Shown piece by piece: positions 18,380 through 26,427 of a DNA stretch of 64,000 nt. Below the pieces are notes generated by a model. It made no database searches and was not told the origin of the DNA. It saw only the letters and a list, made by a program, of their open reading frames with translations. This stretch comes from JADJEI01 sp035328465. Lineage in GTDB: Bacteria > Bacteroidota > Ignavibacteria > Ignavibacteriales > Ignavibacteriaceae. The stretch covers positions 14,252 through 78,251 of the forward strand of contig DAOLIQ010000004.1 in assembly GCA_035328465.1 (NCBI GenBank), in the 5' to 3' direction. Position 1 is the first letter of the stretch. Every line of letters begins with the position of its first letter. The position numbers and the translations under genes are program-made.

Positions 18380-20602
18380 CTATTTCTGCAGAAGCATCTT
18401 CTTTACTTCTTTTAGGTTTTGTGAGCCGTCTGAGGAGATAGCTTCGATTGAGTAGAAATACATTCCTGAAGCAAGATTACCAGCGTCAAAAGTAGTTTCG
18501 TACTCACCGGCAGATTGTGTTTGGTTAACCAACTCACTAACCATTTCACCAAGCATATTGAAAACTCTAATTCTTACACTTCCTTCAAATGGAATGGAGT
18601 AAGAAATCACAGTACTCGGGTTGAAAGGGTTGGGGTAGTTTTGGGAGAGGGAGAAAGCAGACGCATTTTTATTATTGATGTTATTGTTGCTTGGTTTCCA
18701 TTCAATATATTCATCACTTGCCGCTTGTACATAATCTGATTTTACTGATTCCAACGATTGATTGTCAACAGCAGTGACACGATAATAAACAGTACTACCA
18801 CCTTGATGCCAATTATGAGGAACATCAATTGTGTAATCAATATAAGTGATAGTCTGTAAAAATGGATTATGTGTAGCCGTACCAATTTGTGTAAAATTTG
18901 TTGTGGGAGAATAAGAGCGATAAACTTTGTACTGAGTCATATCAGGCTCAAGATTTTTATCCCAGGTTAGTTTGGGATGGTAATCTGCTGTAACGCTGGA
19001 TATTAGGTTTTGTGGTTTGGAGGGTGGTAATAATAATCCGCCTGATTGAGTTGTATATGCTTTTACCGTTATTTGATTATTCTGTTCATCTTCACTAAGT
19101 AATTTTATTGTAATGTTCGTAAAGTTCTCATTTCCATTTATTAGTTTAGTAGTACTGGGATTACTCCAGGGAGTTATCTGATCATTGTAACCAACTTTAA
19201 ATGCATCCGTTTCATCACCCATGCAGTCACGACTTATCCACCATTGGTTTGTTAAAGGATCTATATCATGCCATCTTGGCCAATGCTGATATGAACCATT
19301 AATGTTCACATACAAATCTGGATTTCTATCACAATTGCCTGTCTGATAATAAATCCCGCTTGGTAAATATTTGTAAGTTCCATTTCTATCAAGTACGGCA
19401 ACAACTGGATCAGGACCTCCACCTCCCCAACCTGTCATAGTTTCCCATCTATCAAACTTCCATTTCCAAGATCCATCAGCGGTTAATGCGTTGATTGTCC
19501 AGGGGTATGTAGATCCTCTAACGTACCAAACATACATTCCTTGACCAATAGTAGTGTTAGGATCTAATGCTCCCTGAATTGCGCCACCGCGAATTATCTG
19601 ATCGTGATGATTTAATCTTCTATGGTTTTCTATAACAAAATATTCTGTGCTTGAGATACTGACTTTTAAAGCATCACCAGTTGTTAAATAGTCTCCGATT
19701 GTTTTAGTTTGACCATTATATAAAGGTTCAATGGTTATGTAACCAAGTGTTTCTCTTTCGATAGCGCTCATTGCAAAAGTACCACCGCCAGTACCATTTG
19801 CCATAACACCACTTTCTCTTGGATGATCGCCACCAAATAAATAATGTCCAAATTCGTGGGCTATATGTCCAGCAATACTCCAACCTGATTGTACCGAAGC
19901 TTTATTATTAGTAGTAATACCAGAACCGAGTACATTTAATGCACTCCCGTTTATTTTTATCCCATCGTGTAAAGCGATATCACCACTAAATCCCAAATAT
20001 GCATTTCCGCCCCAACCTTCATTATTGCTAAACCAGGAAATATCAGCCCAGCGATAAATAATATGTATCATATCAACATATCCATCCCCATTTGAAACTG
20101 AGAAATGAAAGGCGCCATCTAAATAATACCAATTATCATATCTGCTGAAATCTCCAATCTGGTTGTTTAACTGATTAATTACATCAATGTTTGCGTCACC
20201 CCAAGTTTTATTTTCCTGCACTGTAATAATGTTAGGATGTATATCACCAATAAAATCAAAATCATCTTCAGACATTAAATCAAAATATTCTGAAACTGTG
20301 AACTGAGAATAATCATCTGCCACTGCCTGATCAACAAAGTCGTAAGCCCAAGTTGGTAAACTATTTTTGGACCAATTTGGTATTTCCTTGGTATCACTTG
20401 CAAATTGAGCAAATACATAGAGTGCTCTAAAATATTCCCCGGGTGCATTTGAGGATGGTTTATACTTACCACCAATTGCAGCCATTATACTACTTTGTTC
20501 AATATTCGGATCTAAACCACAGGTTAGAACTTCTATTTGTGCAAAGTTCTGAGCATAAACGATGAAAAATGTTAAAACGAAGATAGAAAATTTCGGCTTC
20601 AT
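18380..20602 (-). CDS. Secreted M6-like metalloprotease with C-terminal T9SS sorting domain
   Basis: Start at 20602 (GAGGTTTAAT before ATG); the frame can extend to a TTG at 20614 with no benefit. The 740-residue protein has a signal peptide ending near NFAQ. The M6-like peptidase domain has HEFGHYLFGGDH, with ligands H249 and H253, catalytic E250 and probable third ligand D259, then SGVMANG as a Met-turn. A fibronectin-like domain lies near 540-640 (PSKPQNLISSVTADYHPKLTW). The last 80 residues are a type A T9SS sorting domain with QNYPNPFNPSTVISYSIP and a KMLLQK end. It is probably exported through T9SS and surface-attached or released, and acts on extracellular protein. Confidence 0.9.
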   Translation of the reverse strand: MKPKFSIFVLTFFIVYAQNFAQIEVLTCGLDPNIEQSSIMAAIGGKYKPSSNAPGEYFRALYVFAQFASDTKEIPNWSKNSLPTWAYDFVDQAVADDYSQFTVSEYFDLMSEDDFDFIGDIHPNIITVQENKTWGDANIDVINQLNNQIGDFSRYDNWYYLDGAFHFSVSNGDGYVDMIHIIYRWADISWFSNNEGWGGNAYLGFSGDIALHDGIKINGSALNVLGSGITTNNKASVQSGWSIAGHIAHEFGHYLFGGDHPRESGVMANGTGGGTFAMSAIERETLGYITIEPLYNGQTKTIGDYLTTGDALKVSISSTEYFVIENHRRLNHHDQIIRGGAIQGALDPNTTIGQGMYVWYVRGSTYPWTINALTADGSWKWKFDRWETMTGWGGGGPDPVVAVLDRNGTYKYLPSGIYYQTGNCDRNPDLYVNINGSYQHWPRWHDIDPLTNQWWISRDCMGDETDAFKVGYNDQITPWSNPSTTKLINGNENFTNITIKLLSEDEQNNQITVKAYTTQSGGLLLPPSKPQNLISSVTADYHPKLTWDKNLEPDMTQYKVYRSYSPTTNFTQIGTATHNPFLQTITYIDYTIDVPHNWHQGGSTVYYRVTAVDNQSLESVKSDYVQAASDEYIEWKPSNNNINNKNASAFSLSQNYPNPFNPSTVISYSIPFEGSVRIRVFNMLGEMVSELVNQTQSAGEYETTFDAGNLASGMYFYSIEAISSDGSQNLKEVKKMLLQK

Positions 20603-20709
20603 ATTAAACCTCAATTATAAAATTATTCAGCAAATAATTATATTCAAGTGTAAATGTAAAAGAGGTTTTCCTCTACCAGATGAGCAGTCTGAATTTCATT
20701 TACACAATC

Positions 20710-20733
20710 GGAACGGTGTTGCTGCACCGTTCC
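20710..20733. other. Intergenic hairpin between two T9SS cargo genes
   Basis: GGAACGGTG at 20710-20718 pairs perfectly with CACCGTTCC at 20725-20733. On the plus strand it is followed by ATTTTATTTTT, but the flanking genes are both on the minus strand, where no T run follows. It may be a processing or weak termination element between the two genes. Confidence 0.4.
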
Positions 20734-20764
20734 ATTTTATTTTTAAAGTTTATTCAACCCTCCA

Positions 20765-21640
20765 TTATTTTATTAACGCCATTTTTTTTGTTTCCTGATA
20801 GCCATTGGCAAATAAATTGTAAAAATAAATCCCACTTGAAAGTTTACTTCCATCAAAAACAATTTGATGATTTCCTGCTTCTTTTTCCTCATTTACCAAT
20901 TCAGTTATTTCATTACCAAGTAAATCATAAATTTTAAGCTGTACCCAAGTTCGTTTGGGCAAATAAAAATCTATAAAAGTTACAGGATTAAAAGGATTAG
21001 GATAATTCTGCTTTAAAGAAAAGTACTTTAAGGGGATGGTATTATCATCAACTGAAACAATAGTCAGAGAAGTATCCCCGTAAACAACTCCGTCAATAAC
21101 GCAGCCAGAAAGCCAGTATAGATACCCTGCAAATTCATCTTCTACAGTATATTGAATTAAACCAAAATCAACAGACCAATATTGTTCATTGAAATTTAGA
21201 ATGCTATCAGTAACAGAAACAATAAATATTTTTGTGCTCCTACCAAATATTAAGTAATAACCTGTGTCTATTACGGTATAGTGATATCTATATCCTCCAC
21301 CAGGATATTCATTATACCAATAATCGCCAATCTTAGGATCTTCTTTGAAATATATTCTTTCAAAAAAATTAATACTATCAATATTAACATAGTATCCATC
21401 TTCTCTGAGCCTTGAATAATAAATGAATTCAGTAATTGGTATACCAGCATTTAGACTTTGTATCTTAAAATATTTTTTATTTTCAATAGTGATTCCAGAA
21501 TCTATAACTGTTCGTTTATAATTAGGTCGAAAGAAAAAATCTCTGGTTGTCCAACTATTGCTAAGCTTTAGAGGAAATGGCTCCTGCGCATAAAGCAAAC
21601 CTGAAAAGATTATTAGTAATAAGAGTAGACTAGATTTCAT
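20765..21640 (-). CDS. Secreted protein of unknown function with T9SS sorting domain
   Basis: The start at 21640 has AGGAGC five bases before ATG and opens a clean signal peptide (MKSSLLLLLIIFSGLLYAQ); a longer frame to 21691 lacks this. The mature N-terminal region of about 190 residues is rich in tyrosine and aromatic beta-strand-like sequence (for example YWYNEYPGGGYRYHY) and has no enzyme motif I know. The final 80 residues are a type A T9SS sorting domain with LKQNYPNPFNPVTFIDFYLP and the end KKMALIK. The gene lies 162 bases upstream of the M6-like protease on the same strand. Confidence 0.8.
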   Translation of the reverse strand: MKSSLLLLLIIFSGLLYAQEPFPLKLSNSWTTRDFFFRPNYKRTVIDSGITIENKKYFKIQSLNAGIPITEFIYYSRLREDGYYVNIDSINFFERIYFKEDPKIGDYWYNEYPGGGYRYHYTVIDTGYYLIFGRSTKIFIVSVTDSILNFNEQYWSVDFGLIQYTVEDEFAGYLYWLSGCVIDGVVYGDTSLTIVSVDDNTIPLKYFSLKQNYPNPFNPVTFIDFYLPKRTWVQLKIYDLLGNEITELVNEEKEAGNHQIVFDGSKLSSGIYFYNLFANGYQETKKMALIK

Positions 21641-22133
21641 TTTTGCTCCTCTTAACTTTTTACATACTATTAAATAAAAAGGAAAGTTCAATTCTGCTCG
21701 GCAAATGCCGCGAAAAAGAAATTTTTCTTAAGTAAAATGCAGGGATAATATTTAAACCGAACAAACTCACAAATAAAATTACCTTTCGGGTTTTAACTTA
21801 TTGAAAAACGATTTTAATATCAAGGCTGGAATACGGCTAAAGCTGATTTGGTAATTGGTTATCTACGAACTGAAGAGGCAGTTGCGTAACTCAGGAAAAA
21901 ACATTGCGAGTTCTCGCTGCGCTTAGTGGAGAACGAAGCAAGCTTAAAGAGATTGCTTCGCTCCCAAAGCGTCGCTCGCAATGACTGGAACAGCCTCTAA
22001 AGCTCGCGGCAATGCGATTAAAAAAAGGCTGACTCCGTTAGCTAACGGATCACGGGAATGACACGTAAAGCTTGATTTTTAAGGCGCCTCTATTATCAAT
22101 TCTTTACCAAGAAATAAAGGAATGAAAATTCGT
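21641..22133. repeat. Gene-free stretch with a cluster of palindromic REP-like elements
   Basis: The first 220 bases hold nothing I can name. From about 21874 there are nested inverted repeats: GAGGCAGTTG (21875) roughly mirrored by GAACAGCCTC (21988-21997); ATTGCGAG (21903-21910) mirrored by CTCGCAAT (21975-21982) around a GC-rich core with GCTTCGCTC; and a perfect 16-base palindrome TCCGTTAGCTAACGGA at 22034-22049, next to GGGAATGACAC. The CATTGCGAG...GCGAAGCAATCTC type of sequence is a widespread interspersed repeat in environmental bacterial genomes. No transposase is present. Confidence 0.6.
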
Positions 22134-24311
22134 TCATTCCGTTACCAATTCTTTACCAAGAAAATTTTTAAACCAGAATTGAACTTGTTCTCTGATTGCA
22201 TGATTAAATTTGGGCCAACCTACTCCATGTCTTTCGTTCGGATATAACATCAACTCAAAATCTTTATTTAAAGTAGTTAGTTTATCTACCAACTGAATTG
22301 TGTTTTGCATGTGAACATTGTCATCCATTGTCCCATGAGTAATTAGTAAATGACCCTTATAATTATCCGCGTGTGTAATAGATGAGGCGAAATTGTATCC
22401 ATCCGGGTTTTCTTCAGGCGTGTCCATATATCGCTCAGTATAAATATCATCATAAAGACGAAAATCTGTAACAGAATATTCTGCAACTCCATGTGTGAAA
22501 TAATCGGCACCGTAAGTGAGAGCCATACATGTTACGTACCCACCATAACTTCCGCCGGTAATTCCGATTTTAGTTTCGTCAACAAATGATTTTGACCGAA
22601 GCCATTTGACTGCTTCAATATAATCGTGCATTTCCCACTTACCTAAATTGCGGTGCATAAAGTCAGTTCCCTTTTTTCCGAAATGCCCCGAACCTCTATG
22701 GTCAACACTCATATAAATAATTCCATTTTGAGCCAAGTAATAACTGTTCAGCCAAAACTCAAATGAGTTACTCACGGTAGGTGCACCCGGTCCGCCGTAA
22801 ATATCAATAACAACGGGATATTTTTTTGAGTCATCAAAATCAGGAGGTAAAATCCACTTAACTGGTAAATCGAATCCGTCGCCCGAAGGAATTGTAAATA
22901 ACTCTGCATGGCCAAGTTTGTACTCATTCATTGAAGGAAGTTTTTGATCGCCAAGTTTCTTAATAATTTTTCCACTCTTATCAAGTAGATTAATTAAGCG
23001 GGGTTGGTTAATACTGCTGAATCTATCAATTATAAATGATCCTCCCGGAGAAACATTGCAAGAGTGCGTGCCGGCTTCAAATGTATATTGATATATCTCA
23101 TCACCGTCGAGAGTTGAAGAATAAAACTGTGTCTCGGTTGATTTATCTTTTGAAGCGTGATAATAGATCAACCCGGTTATCTCATCCACAAAAGAAATAT
23201 CTGTCACAGCCCCTTCGCCGGAGGTAATTTTGGAAATTAGTTTCCAGTTTTTATCATAATAATAAATATTTTTCCATCCATCAATATCGGAGCGGATTAA
23301 AAAGCCGTTTCCATTTTTAAAAACATACACGTCTTCTAAAAATTCTACCCACGTTGGCTGAGTCTCCTGATAGACTAAATTTCTTTTCCCATTAGTTGGG
23401 TCAGAGGAAAATATTTTTAGGGTGTCCTGTCCCCTGTTTATCCATTGATAGAAAAGTTGTTTACTGTCAGCGTTCCAAAAAATCCAAGCTACATAACGAT
23501 CAACATTTTCGTCCGTTTCAATCCATGTTGTTGAACCGCTATTTATATCGGCGACACCAAGTTTGACTATAGGATTGGGATCGCCAGCTTTGGGGTAATG
23601 TTCCCACTCAAGTTCACCATGAATTCCATCGGCACGAAATAGTGGAAATTTTGGAACCGGTGAATCATCAAACCGTAAATAAGCAATCATCTCGCTGTTT
23701 GGCGACCAATAAAACGCCGCATAATTTGAAGCCCTTCCAAGTATTTCTTCATAATAAACCCACGAAGCATAGCCATTATAAATTTCATCTGTGCCGTCAA
23801 ATGTAAGCTGCTTCTCTTGACCCGATTGAACATTTACAAAAAATAAATTATTTGCACGTGTAAATGCAATCTTATTTCCGTCTGGAGAAAATTTAGGATT
23901 TTTTTCCTCTTGGATATTTTCAGTTAATCGTTTAAAAATGTTTTCTTTAAGGGAGTAGTAATAAATATCACTATCAAAAACGAAACAGTAATTATTTCGA
24001 TCTTCAGTAACATCATCATACCGTTCTAACGAGAATCCCACAGGAAGATTTTTATTTACTTCAGAATAATTGATTAAAGATTCCTCCCCGCCAGTTTCAG
24101 CATCTACTTTAAATAACACTGAATTGCCATCAATGATTTTAGTTTCAAGGTAATGGTTATCATCAAACCAACCCTGCAGGCGCGGCAATGGCCCAAGTAA
24201 CCTCGGTTCGCCTCTTGAATATACTTGTTTGTAAGTGAGTTGTTTATCTTGGGCATTGATAAGGAAAGAAAGGATAAGAAAAAGCCCTATTGATATCTGC
24301 AATTTTTTCAT
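22134..24311 (-). CDS. Dipeptidyl-peptidase IV-like S9 peptidase, secreted
   Basis: A 725-residue protein, the usual DPP4 length, with a signal peptide (to about LINAQ). The N-terminal eight-bladed propeller (30-480) includes the double-glutamate motif WVYYEEIL (E188, E189) that binds the substrate N terminus in true DPP4. The C-terminal alpha/beta hydrolase has nucleophile S588 in GGSYGGY, D663 in HGTMDDNVH and H695 in ERHGVGW. It releases Xaa-Pro or Xaa-Ala dipeptides from peptides outside the cytoplasm, which would complement the other secreted peptidases here. The stop lies just past the repeat cluster at 21.9-22.1 kb. Confidence 0.95.
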   Translation of the reverse strand: MKKLQISIGLFLILSFLINAQDKQLTYKQVYSRGEPRLLGPLPRLQGWFDDNHYLETKIIDGNSVLFKVDAETGGEESLINYSEVNKNLPVGFSLERYDDVTEDRNNYCFVFDSDIYYYSLKENIFKRLTENIQEEKNPKFSPDGNKIAFTRANNLFFVNVQSGQEKQLTFDGTDEIYNGYASWVYYEEILGRASNYAAFYWSPNSEMIAYLRFDDSPVPKFPLFRADGIHGELEWEHYPKAGDPNPIVKLGVADINSGSTTWIETDENVDRYVAWIFWNADSKQLFYQWINRGQDTLKIFSSDPTNGKRNLVYQETQPTWVEFLEDVYVFKNGNGFLIRSDIDGWKNIYYYDKNWKLISKITSGEGAVTDISFVDEITGLIYYHASKDKSTETQFYSSTLDGDEIYQYTFEAGTHSCNVSPGGSFIIDRFSSINQPRLINLLDKSGKIIKKLGDQKLPSMNEYKLGHAELFTIPSGDGFDLPVKWILPPDFDDSKKYPVVIDIYGGPGAPTVSNSFEFWLNSYYLAQNGIIYMSVDHRGSGHFGKKGTDFMHRNLGKWEMHDYIEAVKWLRSKSFVDETKIGITGGSYGGYVTCMALTYGADYFTHGVAEYSVTDFRLYDDIYTERYMDTPEENPDGYNFASSITHADNYKGHLLITHGTMDDNVHMQNTIQLVDKLTTLNKDFELMLYPNERHGVGWPKFNHAIREQVQFWFKNFLGKELVTE

Positions 24312-24423
24312 GAATGCTCCAATAGTAATAATGATTTAATGCTTAAAAATAATAATTAAACACTTCTGCTGAAGGCATTTTTTATAAAAAAACTCGAATA
24401 AATATAAGGCTTGAAGATTTGAA

Positions 24424-24708
24424 TCAACTTCCTATTATCACATCTTGGAATTCGGAATGTCTTTCTAGAAATGTCCAGATATAGGGGCAGGTGGGTATTA
24501 CGATTAGAGAGTTCTCGCGGGCATAATTAAATGCTTCCTTAACAATTTCCGAAGCGATCCCTCTACCGCGAAAATCATAAGGAACATAAGTATAATATAG
24601 GTCTATTGTATCCTCCCCCCGCATACGATACCTCAGATAACATTCTTTGCCATCAACAATTGCAATAAACTTCTTGTTTTCGATATCGTGTGTTACTTCA
24701 ATCTGCAT
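24424..24708 (-). CDS. Small GNAT-family N-acetyltransferase
   Basis: A 94-residue protein of the short YjdJ-like GNAT class. It has the acetyl-CoA-binding V-P-x-x-x-R-G-x-G-I-A motif as VPYDFRGRGIASEIV (about 43-57), followed by YAREN and the family-typical IPTCPYIWTFLERHSEF. These small cytoplasmic acetyltransferases have no established substrate. GAGGAAG lies seven bases before the ATG. It sits alone between the DPP4-like gene and a HAD hydrolase, same strand. Confidence 0.85.
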   Translation of the reverse strand: MQIEVTHDIENKKFIAIVDGKECYLRYRMRGEDTIDLYYTYVPYDFRGRGIASEIVKEAFNYARENSLIVIPTCPYIWTFLERHSEFQDVIIGS

Positions 24709-24836
24709 AAAACTTCCTCAATTGATTTTTATGTAAAAATTATAACGTGTTGTAGATTATTTGAATATTTGTTGGTGCTAATAAAATGAACTTTTTAGAA
24801 ATAGTCAATATTGATTTTAATACTAATAATTATTTT

Positions 24837-25448
24837 TTATAAGACTTCTCTTATTTGAAACTCTTGAAGTAGATTTTCATAGCTGACAAAATTTATGGCA
24901 TCCCAACCTAATTTAATTGCAGCATCGCTGTATTCTTTTACATCATCGATGAATAAATGCTCAGCAGGGGTATAGCCTGATATTTTTTCAACTGCACGAT
25001 AAATCTTTTCTTCGGGTTTAACCGCCCCCACCTCATGCGAAAGAATTAATTTATCAAAGTGTTTTAGAAAGTCAAACTTTTCCCAGCCGTATTTTTTATG
25101 AATTGAATTCGTATTTGAAAGCAAAATCAATTTATAATTTTTTTTAAACTGAGTAAGTAAATTTGCAACGTCCTGGTTAACTCTGAATATTTCAGAAAAA
25201 AATCGACAAAAAGTTTCGCTGTCAATTTTATGATCAAGGATATTCAGCATTTTATCAATGAACTGTATCTCTGTCATCACGCCACTTTCGAAACTGCGGT
25301 GGATATGATAATTAATTTTGTAATCGGCTAAAAATTTTTCCCCCAGTCCTGATGAAACTTTGTTTAGGCGATCAGTCATTATTTTATAATCAAACGGAAT
25401 TAGAACGTTGCCAAGGTCAAATACGATTACAGAGTATTTCCGATTCAT
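24837..25448 (-). CDS. HAD-IA hydrolase, YihX-like sugar-phosphate phosphatase
   Basis: A 203-residue HAD protein. Motif I is VFDLGNVLIPFD with nucleophile D11; the usual second aspartate is replaced as in the DxGxV-type YihX group. Motif II is LLSNTNSIH, motif III has AVKPEEKIY, and motif IV is LFIDDVKEY. The LSNTN and KPExxIY patterns match E. coli YihX, an alpha-glucose-1-phosphate phosphatase. Sugar-phosphate dephosphorylation would fit the glycogen genes elsewhere in the window, but the substrate is inferred. Its ATG is eight bases after the stop of the LolA-like gene, so the two are probably cotranscribed. Confidence 0.85.
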   Translation of the reverse strand: MNRKYSVIVFDLGNVLIPFDYKIMTDRLNKVSSGLGEKFLADYKINYHIHRSFESGVMTEIQFIDKMLNILDHKIDSETFCRFFSEIFRVNQDVANLLTQFKKNYKLILLSNTNSIHKKYGWEKFDFLKHFDKLILSHEVGAVKPEEKIYRAVEKISGYTPAEHLFIDDVKEYSDAAIKLGWDAINFVSYENLLQEFQIREVL

Positions 25449-25456
25449 ATTACAAT

Positions 25457-26233
25457 TTATTTGATTGTGAACAATTCATCTTTTAATCCTGAGTTTGTTT
25501 TAATTGAACTAACATTAAACTCAAGCTGTTGGGCACCAAAGGACTGTTTAATTCTAAAGGGATATTTAACACCGTTCACTGGCTTGTAATCATAGAAAAA
25601 AGTCTGCTGATCAAAAGAACCTTGCTTGGTAATAACCTTTTTTTCTTCTTTCACTTTATAGCCTAATTCAGCATCGAAGAATTGAGTCCAATTTGTTCCG
25701 CCCGGTAAAGTGAATCTAACTTCATAACAATTTTTAGTCTCTATCATTTTCATTCCAACTAAAGTAATTTTAACTCCATATTCAGCGGGATGAAGAATCC
25801 AATCAAGAGTTGCTTCTGCTCTTAATTTCTCAAGTTCTTCGTCCAAAATTTCAATTTCATTTTCTCCGGTTGACATTACACCTTTTTGCCCATCGAAAAG
25901 TAATTGCTGATTGAAGGTACCGAATTTTATATCCTGCTTTAATTTATTGGGTGATTTCTGATAGGAAACAATCGTAACGTTCTGCCCTTGAACAGTGCCT
26001 CGCATAACGGTCGTGCGGTCAAGAACATTTTTAATTGAATCTGAGCCACCAATAGACGCAATGTATTTCTGAATTACTGAATCAGCAGTGAAATCTTTCG
26101 GAATGACTAAACTATCTGCGTTCGTAATCGTATCAGAATCACTAATGATGTAGTTAGTTATGTACCCAGAGGCAGGTGGGAAATATATAAGCAAAAGTAT
26201 TACAATAATTTTTAGAATTTTTTTTAATTGCAT
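25457..26233 (-). CDS. Exported LolA-like protein
   Basis: The start at 26233 has AAAGGT ten bases upstream and yields a 258-residue protein with a hydrophobic N terminus (KILKIIVILLLIYFPPASG). A longer frame to 26332 is unlikely. The body reads like the LolA/lipoprotein-sorting fold: VIQKYIASIGGSDSIKNV, then TMRGT-like beta strands, FDGQKGVMSTG, and LDWILHPAEYG. In Bacteroidota the same domain is often fused to M16 peptidases, here it stands alone. It may bind lipid or lipoprotein in the periplasm. It is divergent from a DUF5686 outer-membrane gene, 194 bases away. Confidence 0.65.
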   Translation of the reverse strand: MQLKKILKIIVILLLIYFPPASGYITNYIISDSDTITNADSLVIPKDFTADSVIQKYIASIGGSDSIKNVLDRTTVMRGTVQGQNVTIVSYQKSPNKLKQDIKFGTFNQQLLFDGQKGVMSTGENEIEILDEELEKLRAEATLDWILHPAEYGVKITLVGMKMIETKNCYEVRFTLPGGTNWTQFFDAELGYKVKEEKKVITKQGSFDQQTFFYDYKPVNGVKYPFRIKQSFGAQQLEFNVSSIKTNSGLKDELFTIK

Positions 26234-26427
26234 TTTTGGGACCTTTAATATTCTTTTTTCGATAGGACAAAATAGGAACTCCTCTTTAAATATTGAAGCA
26301 AATGCCGCATGAAATGTCAGGTGAATATACATTCCTTGAAATTATTTGACCACTTGTCAATTTGATCTTTTCAAAATGAAGGAAGAAACATATTTTAGTG
26401 CAAGGTAAATTCAATTAATAAATTATT

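Noticed and set aside
20710..20733. Terminator of the small T9SS protein gene
   Set aside because: The stem is good, but on the minus strand no T run follows it, so I list it only as a hairpin.
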